A stretch of 64,000 nucleotides of DNA from Microbacterium testaceum StLB037 (lineage in GTDB: Bacteria > Actinomycetota > Actinomycetes > Actinomycetales > Microbacteriaceae). The stretch covers positions 124,001-188,000 of the forward strand of contig NZ_FNJN01000008.1 of assembly GCF_900104345.1 (NCBI RefSeq). The letters are read 5' to 3'. Shown here in pieces: positions 56,050-64,000 of the stretch. Position 1 is the first letter of the stretch, and each line of letters opens with the position of its first letter. The translations under genes were made by a program, and so were the position numbers. The notes beneath the pieces were generated by a model that was given only the letters and a program-made list of their open reading frames with translations, was not told the DNA's origin and did no database searches.

Positions 56050-57540
56050 ATGGCCGCCACCGGCACCGTTCCCGTCTCCCGACCCCACGCCGCCGCACCC
56101 GCGGCGCCCGCGCCCCGCCCCGGCCCCGTCATCGCTCTGCTCGTCGTCGCCGCGTTCGTCGTCATCCTCAACGAGACCACGATGTCCGTCGCTCTGCCCG
56201 CGATCATGGCCGACTTCGGCGTGAGCGCCGCCACCGGACAGTGGCTCACTTCGGCGTTCCTGTTGACGATGGCCGTCGTCATCCCCCTGACCGGCTTCCT
56301 CCTCGAGCGCTTCCCCATCCGCGTCGTCTTCTTCAGCGCGATGGGCATCTTCGCTCTCGGTACCCTCGTCGCCGCACTCGCTCCGGCCTTCGGCGTCCTG
56401 CTCGCGGGCCGCATCGTCCAGGCGATGGGCACGGGCGTCATGATGCCGTTGCTGTTCACCACCGTCCTGAACCTGGTCCCCGCGAACAAGCGCGGTCGGG
56501 TCATGGGCGTCGTCACGATCGTCATCGCCGTCGCTCCCGCGGTGGGCCCGACCGTGTCCGGCCTCATCCTGTCGGCTCTCACCTGGCACGCGATCTTCTG
56601 GCTCATCCTCCCGATCGCCCTGGTGGCCATCGCGCTCGGTGCCCGCTGGGTCCGCAACGTCACCCAGACCCGTCCCGACGCACGATTCGACGTGCTCTCC
56701 GTGGTCCTGTCGGCGATCGGCTTCGGGGGTCTCGTCTACGGCCTCAGTGCCATCGGCGAGTCGGCATCCGGGCACTCGTCCGTTCCGGTGTGGATCCCCC
56801 TCGCCGTCGGCGCGGTCTTCGTCACCGTCTTCGTGATCCGTCAGCTCCGCCTGCAGCGCTCCGACTCCGCTCTTCTCGACCTGCGTGTGTTCCAGAGTTC
56901 GTCGTTCCGTCTCGCTGTGCCGCTGGTCGCGATCGTGATGGCCGCGCTCTTCGGCTCGCTCATCCTGCTGCCGATCTTCCTGCAGCAGGCGCTCGGTCTC
57001 AGCAGCCTCACGGTGGGTCTCATGCTGCTTCCGGGTGGCGTGCTCATGGGCGTGATGGCCCCGATCGTCGGCCGCCTCTTCGACCGCTTCGGGCCGACCC
57101 CGCTCGTCATCCCCGGCATGCTGATCGCGGCCGCGGTGCTGTGGACGATGGCGCTCACTTTCGGTCAGGACACGCCCATCTGGTGGATCGTGACGGTGTA
57201 CCTCGCTCTCAACCTCGGGCTGGGCCTCGTCTTCACACCGCTGATGACCTCCGCGCTCGGCTCGCTCCCCCGCCGGTTGTACTCGCACGGCAGTGCCGTG
57301 GTGGGCACCGCGCAGCAGGTGGCCGGCGCGGCGGGTACGGCCGGTTTCGTGGCCATCATGACCGTGTTCTCCAGCGCCGCTCTCGCCGGTGGTGTCGATC
57401 AGGCCGGAGCCGTCGCGTCGGGCGTCCACGCCTCGTTCATCGTCGGCGCGGTCATCGCCACCGCAGCGGTCGTCCTCGCGTGCTTCGTCCGCAAACCGAC
57501 GGAGGCCGAAGACGCCGACGCGCCTGTCGCCGCACACTGA
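56050..57540 (+). CDS. DHA2-family (EmrB/QacA-type) MFS drug exporter
   Basis: 496 residues with 14 predicted helices. Motif C-like VAPAVGPTVSGLIL in helix 5 marks an antiporter, TMSVALPAIMADFG with QWLTSAFLLTMA is the DHA2 start, and NKRGRVMGVVTI is the loop 2-3-type basic turn. It should export cationic or amphipathic compounds using the proton gradient. AAGGA stands nine bases before the ATG at 56050. The divergent ABC exporter 194 bases away suggests a joint efflux locus, though no regulator is present. Confidence 0.9.
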   Translation: MAATGTVPVSRPHAAAPAAPAPRPGPVIALLVVAAFVVILNETTMSVALPAIMADFGVSAATGQWLTSAFLLTMAVVIPLTGFLLERFPIRVVFFSAMGIFALGTLVAALAPAFGVLLAGRIVQAMGTGVMMPLLFTTVLNLVPANKRGRVMGVVTIVIAVAPAVGPTVSGLILSALTWHAIFWLILPIALVAIALGARWVRNVTQTRPDARFDVLSVVLSAIGFGGLVYGLSAIGESASGHSSVPVWIPLAVGAVFVTVFVIRQLRLQRSDSALLDLRVFQSSSFRLAVPLVAIVMAALFGSLILLPIFLQQALGLSSLTVGLMLLPGGVLMGVMAPIVGRLFDRFGPTPLVIPGMLIAAAVLWTMALTFGQDTPIWWIVTVYLALNLGLGLVFTPLMTSALGSLPRRLYSHGSAVVGTAQQVAGAAGTAGFVAIMTVFSSAALAGGVDQAGAVASGVHASFIVGAVIATAAVVLACFVRKPTEAEDADAPVAAH

Positions 57541-57547
57541 CCTCGGC

Positions 57548-57577
57548 ACCGGGTGGGCGCGCCCGCGCCCGCCCGGT
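57548..57577 (+). terminator. MFS exporter terminator
   Basis: A 12-base stem with one G-T pair (57548-57559 with 57566-57577) lies seven bases past the MFS stop and is followed by CTTGCG. From here to 57822 I see no gene. Confidence 0.6.
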
Positions 57578-57822
57578 CTTGCGAGACACGCCAGCTCCCC
57601 GACCCGGGACGGGCGGAGGGTCTGCAGCCGTCCTGCGCGGCGCCGCACTGAGGCACGCGCCGACGCGGCGTCGATGCGACACGCGAAGCGAGCGTTCAGC
57701 GTGACAAGCGCTGGCTGACGTCAGAGCGAAAAGCCACGGCGCGAAATCAAGACGACACGCGCCGGCGCAGCGCCAGGGCGCTCACGGCGGCGAGGGCCAG
57801 CGCGACACGCACCAGCACGGAA

Positions 57823-57963
57823 TCAGAGCGAGCAGGAACCGCCGCCGCAGCACTGCGACGCGGAAGGCTTCTCTGTGGTGTCGGTCTCGACACCGGGAGC
57901 GTTGAGCAGCGCGATCAGCGGCTTCGACGCGGCGGTGGTGTCAGAGGTGGTGTCAGCGGACAT
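57823..57963 (-). CDS. Small Cys-rich protein of 46 residues
   Basis: From ATG 57963, with GGAG just upstream, the frame gives a Ser/Thr/Ala-rich protein with a middle PLIALLNAPGVE and a C-terminus SASQCCGGGSCSL. The three clustered cysteines resemble a metal- or cluster-binding tail. No family is recognised. Codon use is normal for this genome and the frame is flanked by unexplained DNA, so it is probably real. It is not in an obvious operon. Confidence 0.6.
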   Translation of the reverse strand: MSADTTSDTTAASKPLIALLNAPGVETDTTEKPSASQCCGGGSCSL

Positions 57964-58105
57964 GCGCTCCATGCTACGCCTGCGCGCGAGCGCGGGGGCC
58001 GCGCGGTTCAGGTAACGCCGGGGTCCGGCATCCGCAACCCCCGTCTCTTCGTCTCGCCCGGTTCATAGCGTGGAAGCACCCCCGATCGAGAAAGAAGGGC
58101 TTCCC

Positions 58106-58654
58106 ATGACCGACCTCACCGGAAAACGCATCGCGTTCCTCGCCACCGACGGATTCGAAGACAGCGAGCTGACCAGCCCGTGGGAGGCCGTGACCTCCGC
58201 CGGAGCCGAGGCGGTCCTCGTCTCGCCGAACGACGACAGCATCAGCGGCGAGAAGGGCCACGAGCAGAAGGTCGACCTCTCCGTCTCCGGCGCCTCGGCG
58301 GGCGACTTCGACGCCCTCGTGCTCCCCGGCGGCGTGCAGAACGCCGACGACATCCGCATCGTGGAGGACGCCGTGTCGTTCACCCGTGGCTTCTTCGACC
58401 AGCACAAGCCGGTCGCCGTCATCTGCCACGGCGGATGGATCCTCACCGAGGCCGACGTGCTCAAGGGCCGCACGCTCACGAGCTACCCCACGCTGCAGAC
58501 CGACCTGCGCAACGCCGGTGCCACGTGGGTCGACGAAGAGGTGCACGTCGACCAGGGCTTGGTCTCGAGTCGTAACCCCGATGACCTGCCCGCGTTCAAC
58601 GCGAAGCTCGTCGAAGAGGTCGCCGAAGGAAAGCACTCCGGCCAGACCGCCTGA
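58106..58654 (+). CDS. DJ-1/PfpI family protein
   Basis: 182 residues covering one DJ-1/PfpI domain. The nucleophile cysteine is in VAVICHGGWIL (near 106) with the early glutamate in DGFEDSELTSPW. The PfpI/YhbO subgroup includes proteins described as intracellular proteases, glyoxalases or deglycases in stress protection; the exact activity is debated. AGAAGG precedes the ATG at 58106. Single gene followed by a strong terminator. Confidence 0.9.
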   Translation: MTDLTGKRIAFLATDGFEDSELTSPWEAVTSAGAEAVLVSPNDDSISGEKGHEQKVDLSVSGASAGDFDALVLPGGVQNADDIRIVEDAVSFTRGFFDQHKPVAVICHGGWILTEADVLKGRTLTSYPTLQTDLRNAGATWVDEEVHVDQGLVSSRNPDDLPAFNAKLVEEVAEGKHSGQTA

Positions 58655-58662
58655 GCATTCCG

Positions 58663-58703
58663 CGACGAGGGGCCCCGCACTTCGGTGCGGGGCCCCTTCG
58701 TCG
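58663..58703. terminator. Strong terminator after the PfpI gene
   Basis: An 18-base stem with one bulged base (58663-58680 with 58685-58703) and a stable TTCG loop follows the stop by eight bases. The Fpg/Nei gene ends about 100 bases further on the other strand and could use the same hairpin. Confidence 0.8.
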
Positions 58704-58798
58704 TCCCCGCCGCCCGAGGGGTCAGAACGTGTCGCCGAGCGACGCGCGGGGCGACACGTATCGACCCCTCACACGGGCTGCGCGCCGGGGCGCGCCGC

Positions 58799-59623
58799 TC
58801 AGGCGTCCGCGGGCAGCGTCTGGCAGGACGGGCACCACTGCCCGCCGCCCTTCGTGCCGGGAATGTCCTCGATCACCCCGCCGCAATCGGGGCAGGGCTC
58901 TCCCGTACGCCCGTGCACGCGCATCGACGCGACCTTCGCGGCCTTCTGCTCGGCGATCGGGACTCCGCGACGTGCGATGACGGCAGCGGTCAGGGTGTCG
59001 TGCAGCGCGTGGTGCAACCGGGTGATGTCATCGTCGCTGAGGGCTGCGGCGTGGGCGGTGGGCGACAGTCGCGCGGCGAAGAGGATCTCGTCCGAGTAGG
59101 CGTTGCCGATGCCCGCGAGCGTCTCTTGCTCCTGCAACAGCGCCTTGAGCTGCTTGCGCCGCAGCCCGAGGGCTTCGGCGAGCTTGTCTCGCGAATAGCC
59201 GAAGTCCGCGGCATCCGGTCCGAGTTTCGCGACCGAGGGCACCTCGTCGGCGGCATCGACGACGTGGAGCTGCACCGACAGCCACTCCCCGGCATCAGTG
59301 ATGCCCAGGATGCCGTGGTCGAACACGATCCGCGCGATGACAGCCGCTCCCGCGGGGGCGTCGTCGTCCGCGGGCCCGTCACTCCAGGTCGCCCACCCGG
59401 CCCGCCCGAAGCCCAGACCCAGGTGCACACCGTCGAGATCGAGGTCGATGTGCTTGCCGTGGCGGGTCACCGCGGTCACGGTACGACCGACGATCTCGTC
59501 GAGCGGCCGCGCTCGGGTCTTCAGCGCCCGGCCCTCGACGAGCTCGACACCCGTCACAGTGCGACCGGTCAGGCGCTCGCGCAGGAAGAGCGCGAGCGCC
59601 TCGACCTCGGGTGCCTCAGGCAC
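58799..59623 (-). CDS. Fpg/Nei family DNA glycosylase
   Basis: 274 residues. The chain starts (V)PEAPEVEAL, giving the N-terminal proline nucleophile and Glu3 after Met removal, where canonical MutM has PELPEVE. A lysine near 57 (RHGKHIDLDL), the helix-two-turn-helix block LAGIGNAYSDEILF and a C-terminal zinc finger (CPDCGG and CPSCQ) complete the base-excision glycosylase/AP lyase. The Ala at position 4 and the finger suggest a second Fpg/Nei paralogue and not the housekeeping MutM. It begins 12 bases after the SPFH gene. Confidence 0.87.
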   Translation of the reverse strand: MPEAPEVEALALFLRERLTGRTVTGVELVEGRALKTRARPLDEIVGRTVTAVTRHGKHIDLDLDGVHLGLGFGRAGWATWSDGPADDDAPAGAAVIARIVFDHGILGITDAGEWLSVQLHVVDAADEVPSVAKLGPDAADFGYSRDKLAEALGLRRKQLKALLQEQETLAGIGNAYSDEILFAARLSPTAHAAALSDDDITRLHHALHDTLTAAVIARRGVPIAEQKAAKVASMRVHGRTGEPCPDCGGVIEDIPGTKGGGQWCPSCQTLPADA

Positions 59624-59635
59624 CGGTCGATCCGA

Positions 59636-61042
59636 TCACGACTCCGACGACGCCGGGGGCGTGGTCGGGGCCGGGTACGAGCGCGTCTGGGCGGATTCGC
59701 CGGCGTGCTGGGGGTTCGTGAACGCGTCCGCGACGACGCGCCCCTGAATGATCTGCGTCAGGTCGATGCCCGTCGCCGCCTTGACCGCTTCGAACGACGA
59801 GCGCAGGCCCGTCGCCGATTCCGTCGCGAGGTGACCGCTGGCGCCCTCGCCGCCGAGGACGGTGATGTTGCCGACGCGGTCGTAGCCCTTGGCGAACTCC
59901 GCCATCATCGGCACCAGGGCCTCGAGGGCGCGCTGCGCGAGCAGGGCCTCCTGGTTGTGCGACAGCGCCTCGGCCTCGGCGCGGATCGCCTCGGCGCGGG
60001 CTTCACCGGCCAGGCGGACGGCCTGGGCGTCGGCCTCGGCGCGCACGCGCACGGCGGCGGCTTCTTGCTCGGCGATCTCGGCGCGGGCCTGGGCGGCCTT
60101 GATCTGCGCGTAGGCCTCGGCGTCGGCATCCTTCTGGCGCTGGTAGAGGTCGGCGTCGGCGACGCGGGAGACCTCGGATTCCAGGCGGGCCTGCGTGTTC
60201 TGGGCCTCCTGCTGCAGGACGGCCTGGCGGCGCTCGGCGCGGGTCAGTGCCTCGGCCTGCTCGGCCTCGGCATTGGCGCGACCGACCTCGGCCTTGGCCG
60301 CGGCGCTGTTCTTGTCGAGCTTGGTCTGCTCGATGAGGTTGGCCTCGTCCGTGGCGATCTGGCGCGCGCGGATCTCGCGGACCGCGTTGATGCGGGCGAC
60401 CTCCGCCTCGCGCTTGACGCGCTCGACCTCGGTCGCACCGAGGGCGGAGATGTACCCGTTGGTGTCGGTGACGCCCTGAATCTGGAACGAGTCGAGGATC
60501 AGGCCCTGCGACGAAAGGTCGGCCTTGATGCCCTCGGCGATCTGGTCCGAGAGACGCTGGCGGTCGCGCATCAGCTCTTCGACGGTCAGCGTCGCGACGA
60601 CACCACGCAGCGCACCCTCGAGCTGCTCGGTCGTGAACTGCTCGATCGCCTTGTCCTGCGAGGCGAAACGCTCGGCCGCGCGGCGCACCGACTCCGGGTC
60701 GGATCCGATCTTGACCAGGGCCACGCCGCTGACGTTGACGGTGACGCCGTTGGACGACTGCGCGGTCGGCTCCATCTTGATCTGGCGCGCGCGCAACGAG
60801 ATCATCTCGCCGCGCTGCGTCAGCGGGTTGACGATCGCGCCGCCGCCCGTGATCACGGTGATGCGCGAGGACTCGCCGTCGGCGCTCTTCTGCCGCTTTC
60901 CGACGATGACCAGCGCTTCGTCGGCCTTCGCGACGCGGTACCAGCCGCGGATCACCAGGCTGAGCACGATCATCACGACGATCGCGACCACCACGACGAT
61001 GGCGGCGATGACGCCGATGGCTCCGAGGGCGGCGAGTTCCAT
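59636..61042 (-). CDS. SPFH/flotillin-like membrane scaffold protein
   Basis: 468 residues. One N-terminal helix (5-38), an SPFH/band 7 domain (about 40-215; GGGAIVNPLTQRGEMISLRA) and a long Ala/Glu/Arg coiled coil (215-390) with repeated AEAEA and RAEA words, as in flotillins, which organise membrane microdomains. The C-terminus is a conserved-looking region (GNITVLGGEGA, GIDLTQIIQG) plus a disordered tail. GGAG seven bases before the ATG at 61042 sets the start. Co-directional with the DNA glycosylase downstream. Confidence 0.9.
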   Translation of the reverse strand: MELAALGAIGVIAAIVVVVAIVVMIVLSLVIRGWYRVAKADEALVIVGKRQKSADGESSRITVITGGGAIVNPLTQRGEMISLRARQIKMEPTAQSSNGVTVNVSGVALVKIGSDPESVRRAAERFASQDKAIEQFTTEQLEGALRGVVATLTVEELMRDRQRLSDQIAEGIKADLSSQGLILDSFQIQGVTDTNGYISALGATEVERVKREAEVARINAVREIRARQIATDEANLIEQTKLDKNSAAAKAEVGRANAEAEQAEALTRAERRQAVLQQEAQNTQARLESEVSRVADADLYQRQKDADAEAYAQIKAAQARAEIAEQEAAAVRVRAEADAQAVRLAGEARAEAIRAEAEALSHNQEALLAQRALEALVPMMAEFAKGYDRVGNITVLGGEGASGHLATESATGLRSSFEAVKAATGIDLTQIIQGRVVADAFTNPQHAGESAQTRSYPAPTTPPASSES

Positions 61043-61214
61043 ACTTCTCCTTCGACGGGTACCGCGAACCGCGGTACGGGGGAATTCCCTCCAACCTATC
61101 CGGGGGCCCGCGGCCGGTGTCCACCCCTTCTGCGCACGATTCCGGTCCCCGCGGGGGTGGGGAGGAGCGTACCGTTGAGGGTGGGCGGCCCGAACCGCCC
61201 GAGAAGGGTCCCCC

Positions 61215-61625
61215 ATGAAGATCGTTTCGTCGCAGGACTGGCGAGATGCCATCCGCTTCGATGCTCCCGTGCTCGTCTCCGAGGTCGTCCCGGGCGAAGC
61301 CACCCGCTGCGTCGCCTGCGGCACTGACGGTCCGCTGTACGAGCGCACCGAGCTGTGGGCCGTGAAGCACCGCCACCCCAAGCACCACGGCGGGTTCGTG
61401 CGGTTCTACTGCGAGGCGCACAAGCCGGCCGCCCCGCCGCCGCCGCCAGCCCCGACCATCGAGGCCCGCCGCGCCCGTGCCGCGTCCACTCCCAAGGAGC
61501 GTCGCGCGCCGAGCCTCAAGCCCACCCCGATCACCGACCGCCCCACTCGCGCGATGTGCCCCGACTGCTTCGTCGAGGTCTCCGCGGGTGGCGACTGCGG
61601 GATGTGCGGGGCCCAGGTCCTCTGA
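61215..61625 (+). CDS. Small protein with two zinc-ribbon-like cysteine clusters
   Basis: 136 residues. An N-terminal fold has CVACG at 32-36, a later cysteine in FYCEAHK and several histidines (KHRHPKHHGG). A proline-rich linker (AAPPPPPAPTIEARRARAAS) leads to a C-terminal CPDCF-x9-CGMCG zinc ribbon. No enzyme domain is present. Such proteins are sometimes mislabelled as dehydrogenases in actinobacterial genomes. Function unknown; nucleic acid or protein binding is possible. Confidence 0.78.
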   Translation: MKIVSSQDWRDAIRFDAPVLVSEVVPGEATRCVACGTDGPLYERTELWAVKHRHPKHHGGFVRFYCEAHKPAAPPPPPAPTIEARRARAASTPKERRAPSLKPTPITDRPTRAMCPDCFVEVSAGGDCGMCGAQVL

Positions 61626-61646
61626 CCGACGGACCACCCACATGAA

Positions 61647-61680
61647 CAGAACCGCCCCGGATCACTCCGGGGCGGTTCTG
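61647..61680. terminator. Bidirectional terminator between the zinc-ribbon and galM genes
   Basis: A perfect 15-base stem (61647-61661 with 61666-61680) and TCAC loop lies between two convergent stop codons, 22 and 15 bases away. Confidence 0.85.
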
Positions 61681-61694
61681 TCGTTGGCAGGGTC

Positions 61695-62663
61695 TCAGCG
61701 CGCCGAGATGGTCCACTCGGCGTCGTGCGAGGCTCCGGGGTCGAGCGAGACGACGCCCGTGTCGAAGTCGTAGGCGTCGTCGTTGAACGCGTCGGGTGCG
61801 CAGGTCATCGGTTCGACGGCGAGGCCGGCGCGATGACCGGGCGTGCCGGGACCGTCCGGCAGATCGGCGGTGTGGATCTGCACCCAGGCGCACTCCCCCG
61901 CCCAGCTCATCTCGACGCCGGTGCCCGAGGGATCGGTGAGCGTGACGGTCGCGCGGCCGTCGGCATCCCGGATCAGTCCCGTGTAGGCGTGGTCGATCTC
62001 GACGGCACCCAGCACCCGCTCGTCGCGGAAGTCGAAGCGCTCGGCGTCGGAGGTGACGGATGCCAGTGCCACCGGCGCGAGCCGATCGGGGGTGACTTCG
62101 AGAACGGTGTCGGCGGGCAGGCCGAGCGTCCACTCGTCGAGGGTCGCGGGGCCCGCGACGAGGTACGGGTGGGGTCCCGTGCCCCAAGGCGCCGGTGTGT
62201 CCGACAGGTTCGTGGCGCGGACGGTCTGCGTGAGGCCGTTCGCCGCAAGGCGGTAGGTGGTCGAGACGACGAGCCACCAGGGGTACCCGGCCTGCGCGGT
62301 GACGGTCGCGGTCAGGGTGACGGCGTCATCGGACGCCTCGAGGATGTTCCAGTCGACCCATGACAGCAGCCCGTGCAGCGCGTGCCCGCGGTTCGGCTCG
62401 GTCAGCGGCAGCTGGTGCTCGACGCCGTCGAAGTGGTGGATGCCGTCGACCACGCGATTCGGCCAGGGGGCGAGCGTCGTCCCCCGGTAGCCGGGACGGA
62501 GCTCGTCGGCATCGAAGGGAACGACGAGGTCGCGGCCCTCGTACGTCAGGGAGCGGAGGGAGGCGCCGACGCTCGCGATCGCGGCTTCGTAGCCGTGTGC
62601 GCGGAGGACGACGGGGGTGCCCGAGACCACGGTGGGGGTCTCGGTGGGAACGGCAGCGGTCAT
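61695..62663 (-). CDS. Aldose 1-epimerase
   Basis: 322 residues of the galactose mutarotase-like fold. The acid/base histidines are in GHALHGLLSW and GTGPHPYLV, and the catalytic glutamate is in LAVEPMTCAPDAF near the end. It should interconvert alpha and beta anomers of hexoses; the exact sugar is open because no sugar operon is linked. The start at 62663 (MTAAVPTE) avoids an unlikely Arg-rich 13-residue extension. Confidence 0.9.
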   Translation of the reverse strand: MTAAVPTETPTVVSGTPVVLRAHGYEAAIASVGASLRSLTYEGRDLVVPFDADELRPGYRGTTLAPWPNRVVDGIHHFDGVEHQLPLTEPNRGHALHGLLSWVDWNILEASDDAVTLTATVTAQAGYPWWLVVSTTYRLAANGLTQTVRATNLSDTPAPWGTGPHPYLVAGPATLDEWTLGLPADTVLEVTPDRLAPVALASVTSDAERFDFRDERVLGAVEIDHAYTGLIRDADGRATVTLTDPSGTGVEMSWAGECAWVQIHTADLPDGPGTPGHRAGLAVEPMTCAPDAFNDDAYDFDTGVVSLDPGASHDAEWTISAR

Positions 62664-62731
62664 GTCGCCATTATCCCGGCCGCGGCCCCGGCACCCCGGC
62701 ATCCCCTCCGCCGGATTTCATCCGAACAGAC

Positions 62732-62765
62732 GAAATGCCCCGATCCACACGGATCGGGGCATTTC
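62732..62765 (-). terminator. CsbD gene terminator
   Basis: A perfect 15-base stem (62732-62746 with 62751-62765) and ACAC loop lies 12 bases past the CsbD-like stop. Confidence 0.8.
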
Positions 62766-62777
62766 GGGGAGGGCGAC

Positions 62778-62948
62778 TTACTTGAAGGCGTCCTTGACGT
62801 TCTCGCCGGCCTGCTTGGCATGGGCCTTGGTCTGGTCAGCCTGACCTTCGGCCTCGAGGCGCTCGTTGTCCGTCGCCTTGCCCGTGGCTTCCTTCGCCTT
62901 GCCAGCGATGTTCTCCGCAGCGTTCTTGATCTTGTCGTCGAGTCCCAT
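62778..62948 (-). CDS. CsbD-like stress protein
   Basis: 56 residues, highly charged and helical: MGLDDKIKNAAENIAGKAKE, then ATDNERLEAEGQADQTKAHA. This is the CsbD family, made under general stress and late-phase growth in many bacteria, with no known biochemical role. GGAGGA precedes the ATG by six bases, giving strong expected translation. Single gene with its own terminator. Confidence 0.9.
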   Translation of the reverse strand: MGLDDKIKNAAENIAGKAKEATGKATDNERLEAEGQADQTKAHAKQAGENVKDAFK

Positions 62949-63100
62949 AGTCGGCTCCTCCCGTGTGGTCTTCGGGTATCTCCCGATGTGCGTACACGGT
63001 AAGCCGCCGACCTCCGGAGAAAAGGGGGGCTTGAATTTCAGGTCGTGGTGGGGAAGAGAAACCAATAGGTTCGAGACGTGGGGGACCCTGGAGATATCTC

Positions 63101-64000
63101 GTGAGCACGCTCGCCGATTTCGGCGACCTCCTCGAGGAAGCACCGCGAGAGCCGCAGCCGAGCGGTCGCGCCGGGCGCGTCGTCCTCATCGTCTTCCTCG
63201 TCGTCACCCTCCTCATCCTCGGCGGGGGCGGTGGCTACGTGTGGTGGGCCTCGTCCGCCGCTCTACCTGCCCCGACCGTCACTTCCCAGGCTCCTGCCGC
63301 GAACGCCGGGGCGGCGGCATCCCTCGCCCTCCCCGCCGGAGGCGAGACTCTGCTGCGCGTCGACGGAGGCGCCGACTACCTCGGCCCTGATGCGGCCCAG
63401 TCCTTCGCCGCGTCGGGAGGGAACGACTCGCGCTCCCTCGCGAGCATCTCGAAACTCGTCACCGCCCTGGTCGTCCTCGACGCCCACCCGCTGAGCGGGC
63501 CGACCGACCCCGGGCCGACCATCTCGTACACCGAGGCCGACACCGATCTGTACGACCAGTTCTACGTGCAGGGCGCGGTCATCGCGCCGATGCCCGACGG
63601 ACTGAAGCTGTCGCTGCACGACTCGCTCACGACCATGCTGCTGCCCTCGGCCGCCAACTACGCCGTCGCCATCGCCCGGTGGGGGTTTGGTTCCGAGGGG
63701 GCGTACGTGTCGGCGGCTCGATCGTGGCTGAGCAAGAACGGTCTGAACGACACCCGGATCGTGGATGCCACGGGCATCGACTCCCGCAACGCCAGCACCC
63801 CGAGCGATCTGCTGGCGCTCGCGAAACTGGCCGAGGCGAACCCGGTCATCGCCCAGATCGCCGGCACCCGATCGGCGCAGATCACCGGCGCCGGCACGGT
63901 CACCAACACCAACGACCTGCTGGGGACCCTCGGCATCACGGGTCTGAAGACCGGCAACCTCGGCGACGGCACCTTCAACCTGCTGTTCACCTCGTCACTC
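63101..64000 (+). CDS. D-alanyl-D-alanine carboxypeptidase (PBP family S11), partial
   Basis: 300 codons are visible; the gene continues past the right edge. A short cytoplasmic N-terminus and one helix (about 26-48) anchor the protein. The catalytic domain has SxxK (SISKL), SxN-like SAAN in LPSAANYAVA and KTG in GLKTGNLGDG, the three motifs of serine DD-peptidases that trim the peptidoglycan pentapeptide. GGAG seven bases before the GTG at 63101 fixes the start. Confidence 0.88.
   Translation, partial: MSTLADFGDLLEEAPREPQPSGRAGRVVLIVFLVVTLLILGGGGGYVWWASSAALPAPTVTSQAPAANAGAAASLALPAGGETLLRVDGGADYLGPDAAQSFAASGGNDSRSLASISKLVTALVVLDAHPLSGPTDPGPTISYTEADTDLYDQFYVQGAVIAPMPDGLKLSLHDSLTTMLLPSAANYAVAIARWGFGSEGAYVSAARSWLSKNGLNDTRIVDATGIDSRNASTPSDLLALAKLAEANPVIAQIAGTRSAQITGAGTVTNTNDLLGTLGITGLKTGNLGDGTFNLLFTSSL

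Noticed and set aside
57700..57822. A possible short membrane peptide (LVRVALALAAVSALALRRR) after the Cys-rich gene.
   Set aside because: It is only about 23 codons from a GTG without a ribosome site; too weak to call.

Overview
The window is about 70% G+C. It shows GC-ending codons, frequent GTG starts, tight ATGA/GTGA overlaps, a MarP-type protease, NrtR-nadABC and a gcvTHP cluster behind a glycine riboswitch. This points to a Gram-positive actinobacterium, most likely the Microbacteriaceae (Microbacterium or a close relative). It looks like ordinary chromosome: I see no phage, plasmid, insertion sequence, CRISPR array, rRNA or tRNA.

Layout. 1-7.4 kb holds primary metabolism: a PIG-V-type mannosyltransferase (cut by the left edge), dapE divergent from dapD, a DDAH-family hydrolase, citrate synthase, and an fdxA-dapC pair. 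Three lysine/DAP genes (dapC, dapD, dapE) therefore lie close together. Between the hydrolase and citrate synthase is a tandem pair of unexplained 78-bp repeats. 7.5-9.5 kb holds an azlCD branched-chain amino acid exporter divergent from an XRE-cupin regulator with a clear operator palindrome, then a DUF2200 protein. typA follows. 11.8-26.5 kb is a peptide-uptake region: two complete Opp/Dpp transporters, each with two permeases, one fused double ATPase and a lipoprotein receptor. A membrane PH-domain gene is translationally coupled to one of them, and a CPBP membrane protein and a third solute-binding lipoprotein lie nearby. 26.6-31.3 kb is the glycine cleavage operon gcvT-gcvH-gcvP under a tandem glycine riboswitch.

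31.3-45.8 kb is the accessory and most interesting part. A LuxR-family (LAL-type) regulator is transcribed divergently from a roughly 9-kb locus for a giant surface protein. That protein has a polytopic membrane N-terminus, a beta-helix, about a dozen Ig-like repeats, Cys-paired repeats and an unknown C-terminus. The reading frame is broken at a seven-C run. Downstream on the same strand are a WXG100-like gene with an in-frame amber codon, a WXG-DUF1023 alpha/beta hydrolase coupled to it by ATGA, and a small lipoprotein.

45.9-53.8 kb holds a MarP-like membrane serine protease, the NrtR regulator, and the overlapping operon nadA-nadB-nadC-nifS-like-glycosyltransferase for de novo NAD synthesis. 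53.9-64 kb holds an ABC exporter divergent from a DHA2 MFS exporter, a tiny Cys-rich protein, a PfpI/DJ-1 protein, an Fpg/Nei glycosylase next to an SPFH protein, a zinc-ribbon protein, an aldose epimerase, a CsbD-like stress protein, and the start of a D-Ala-D-Ala carboxypeptidase (cut by the right edge).

Across all regions the heptamer GGATGCC/GGCATCC recurs far more often than base composition predicts, in genes and spacers alike.
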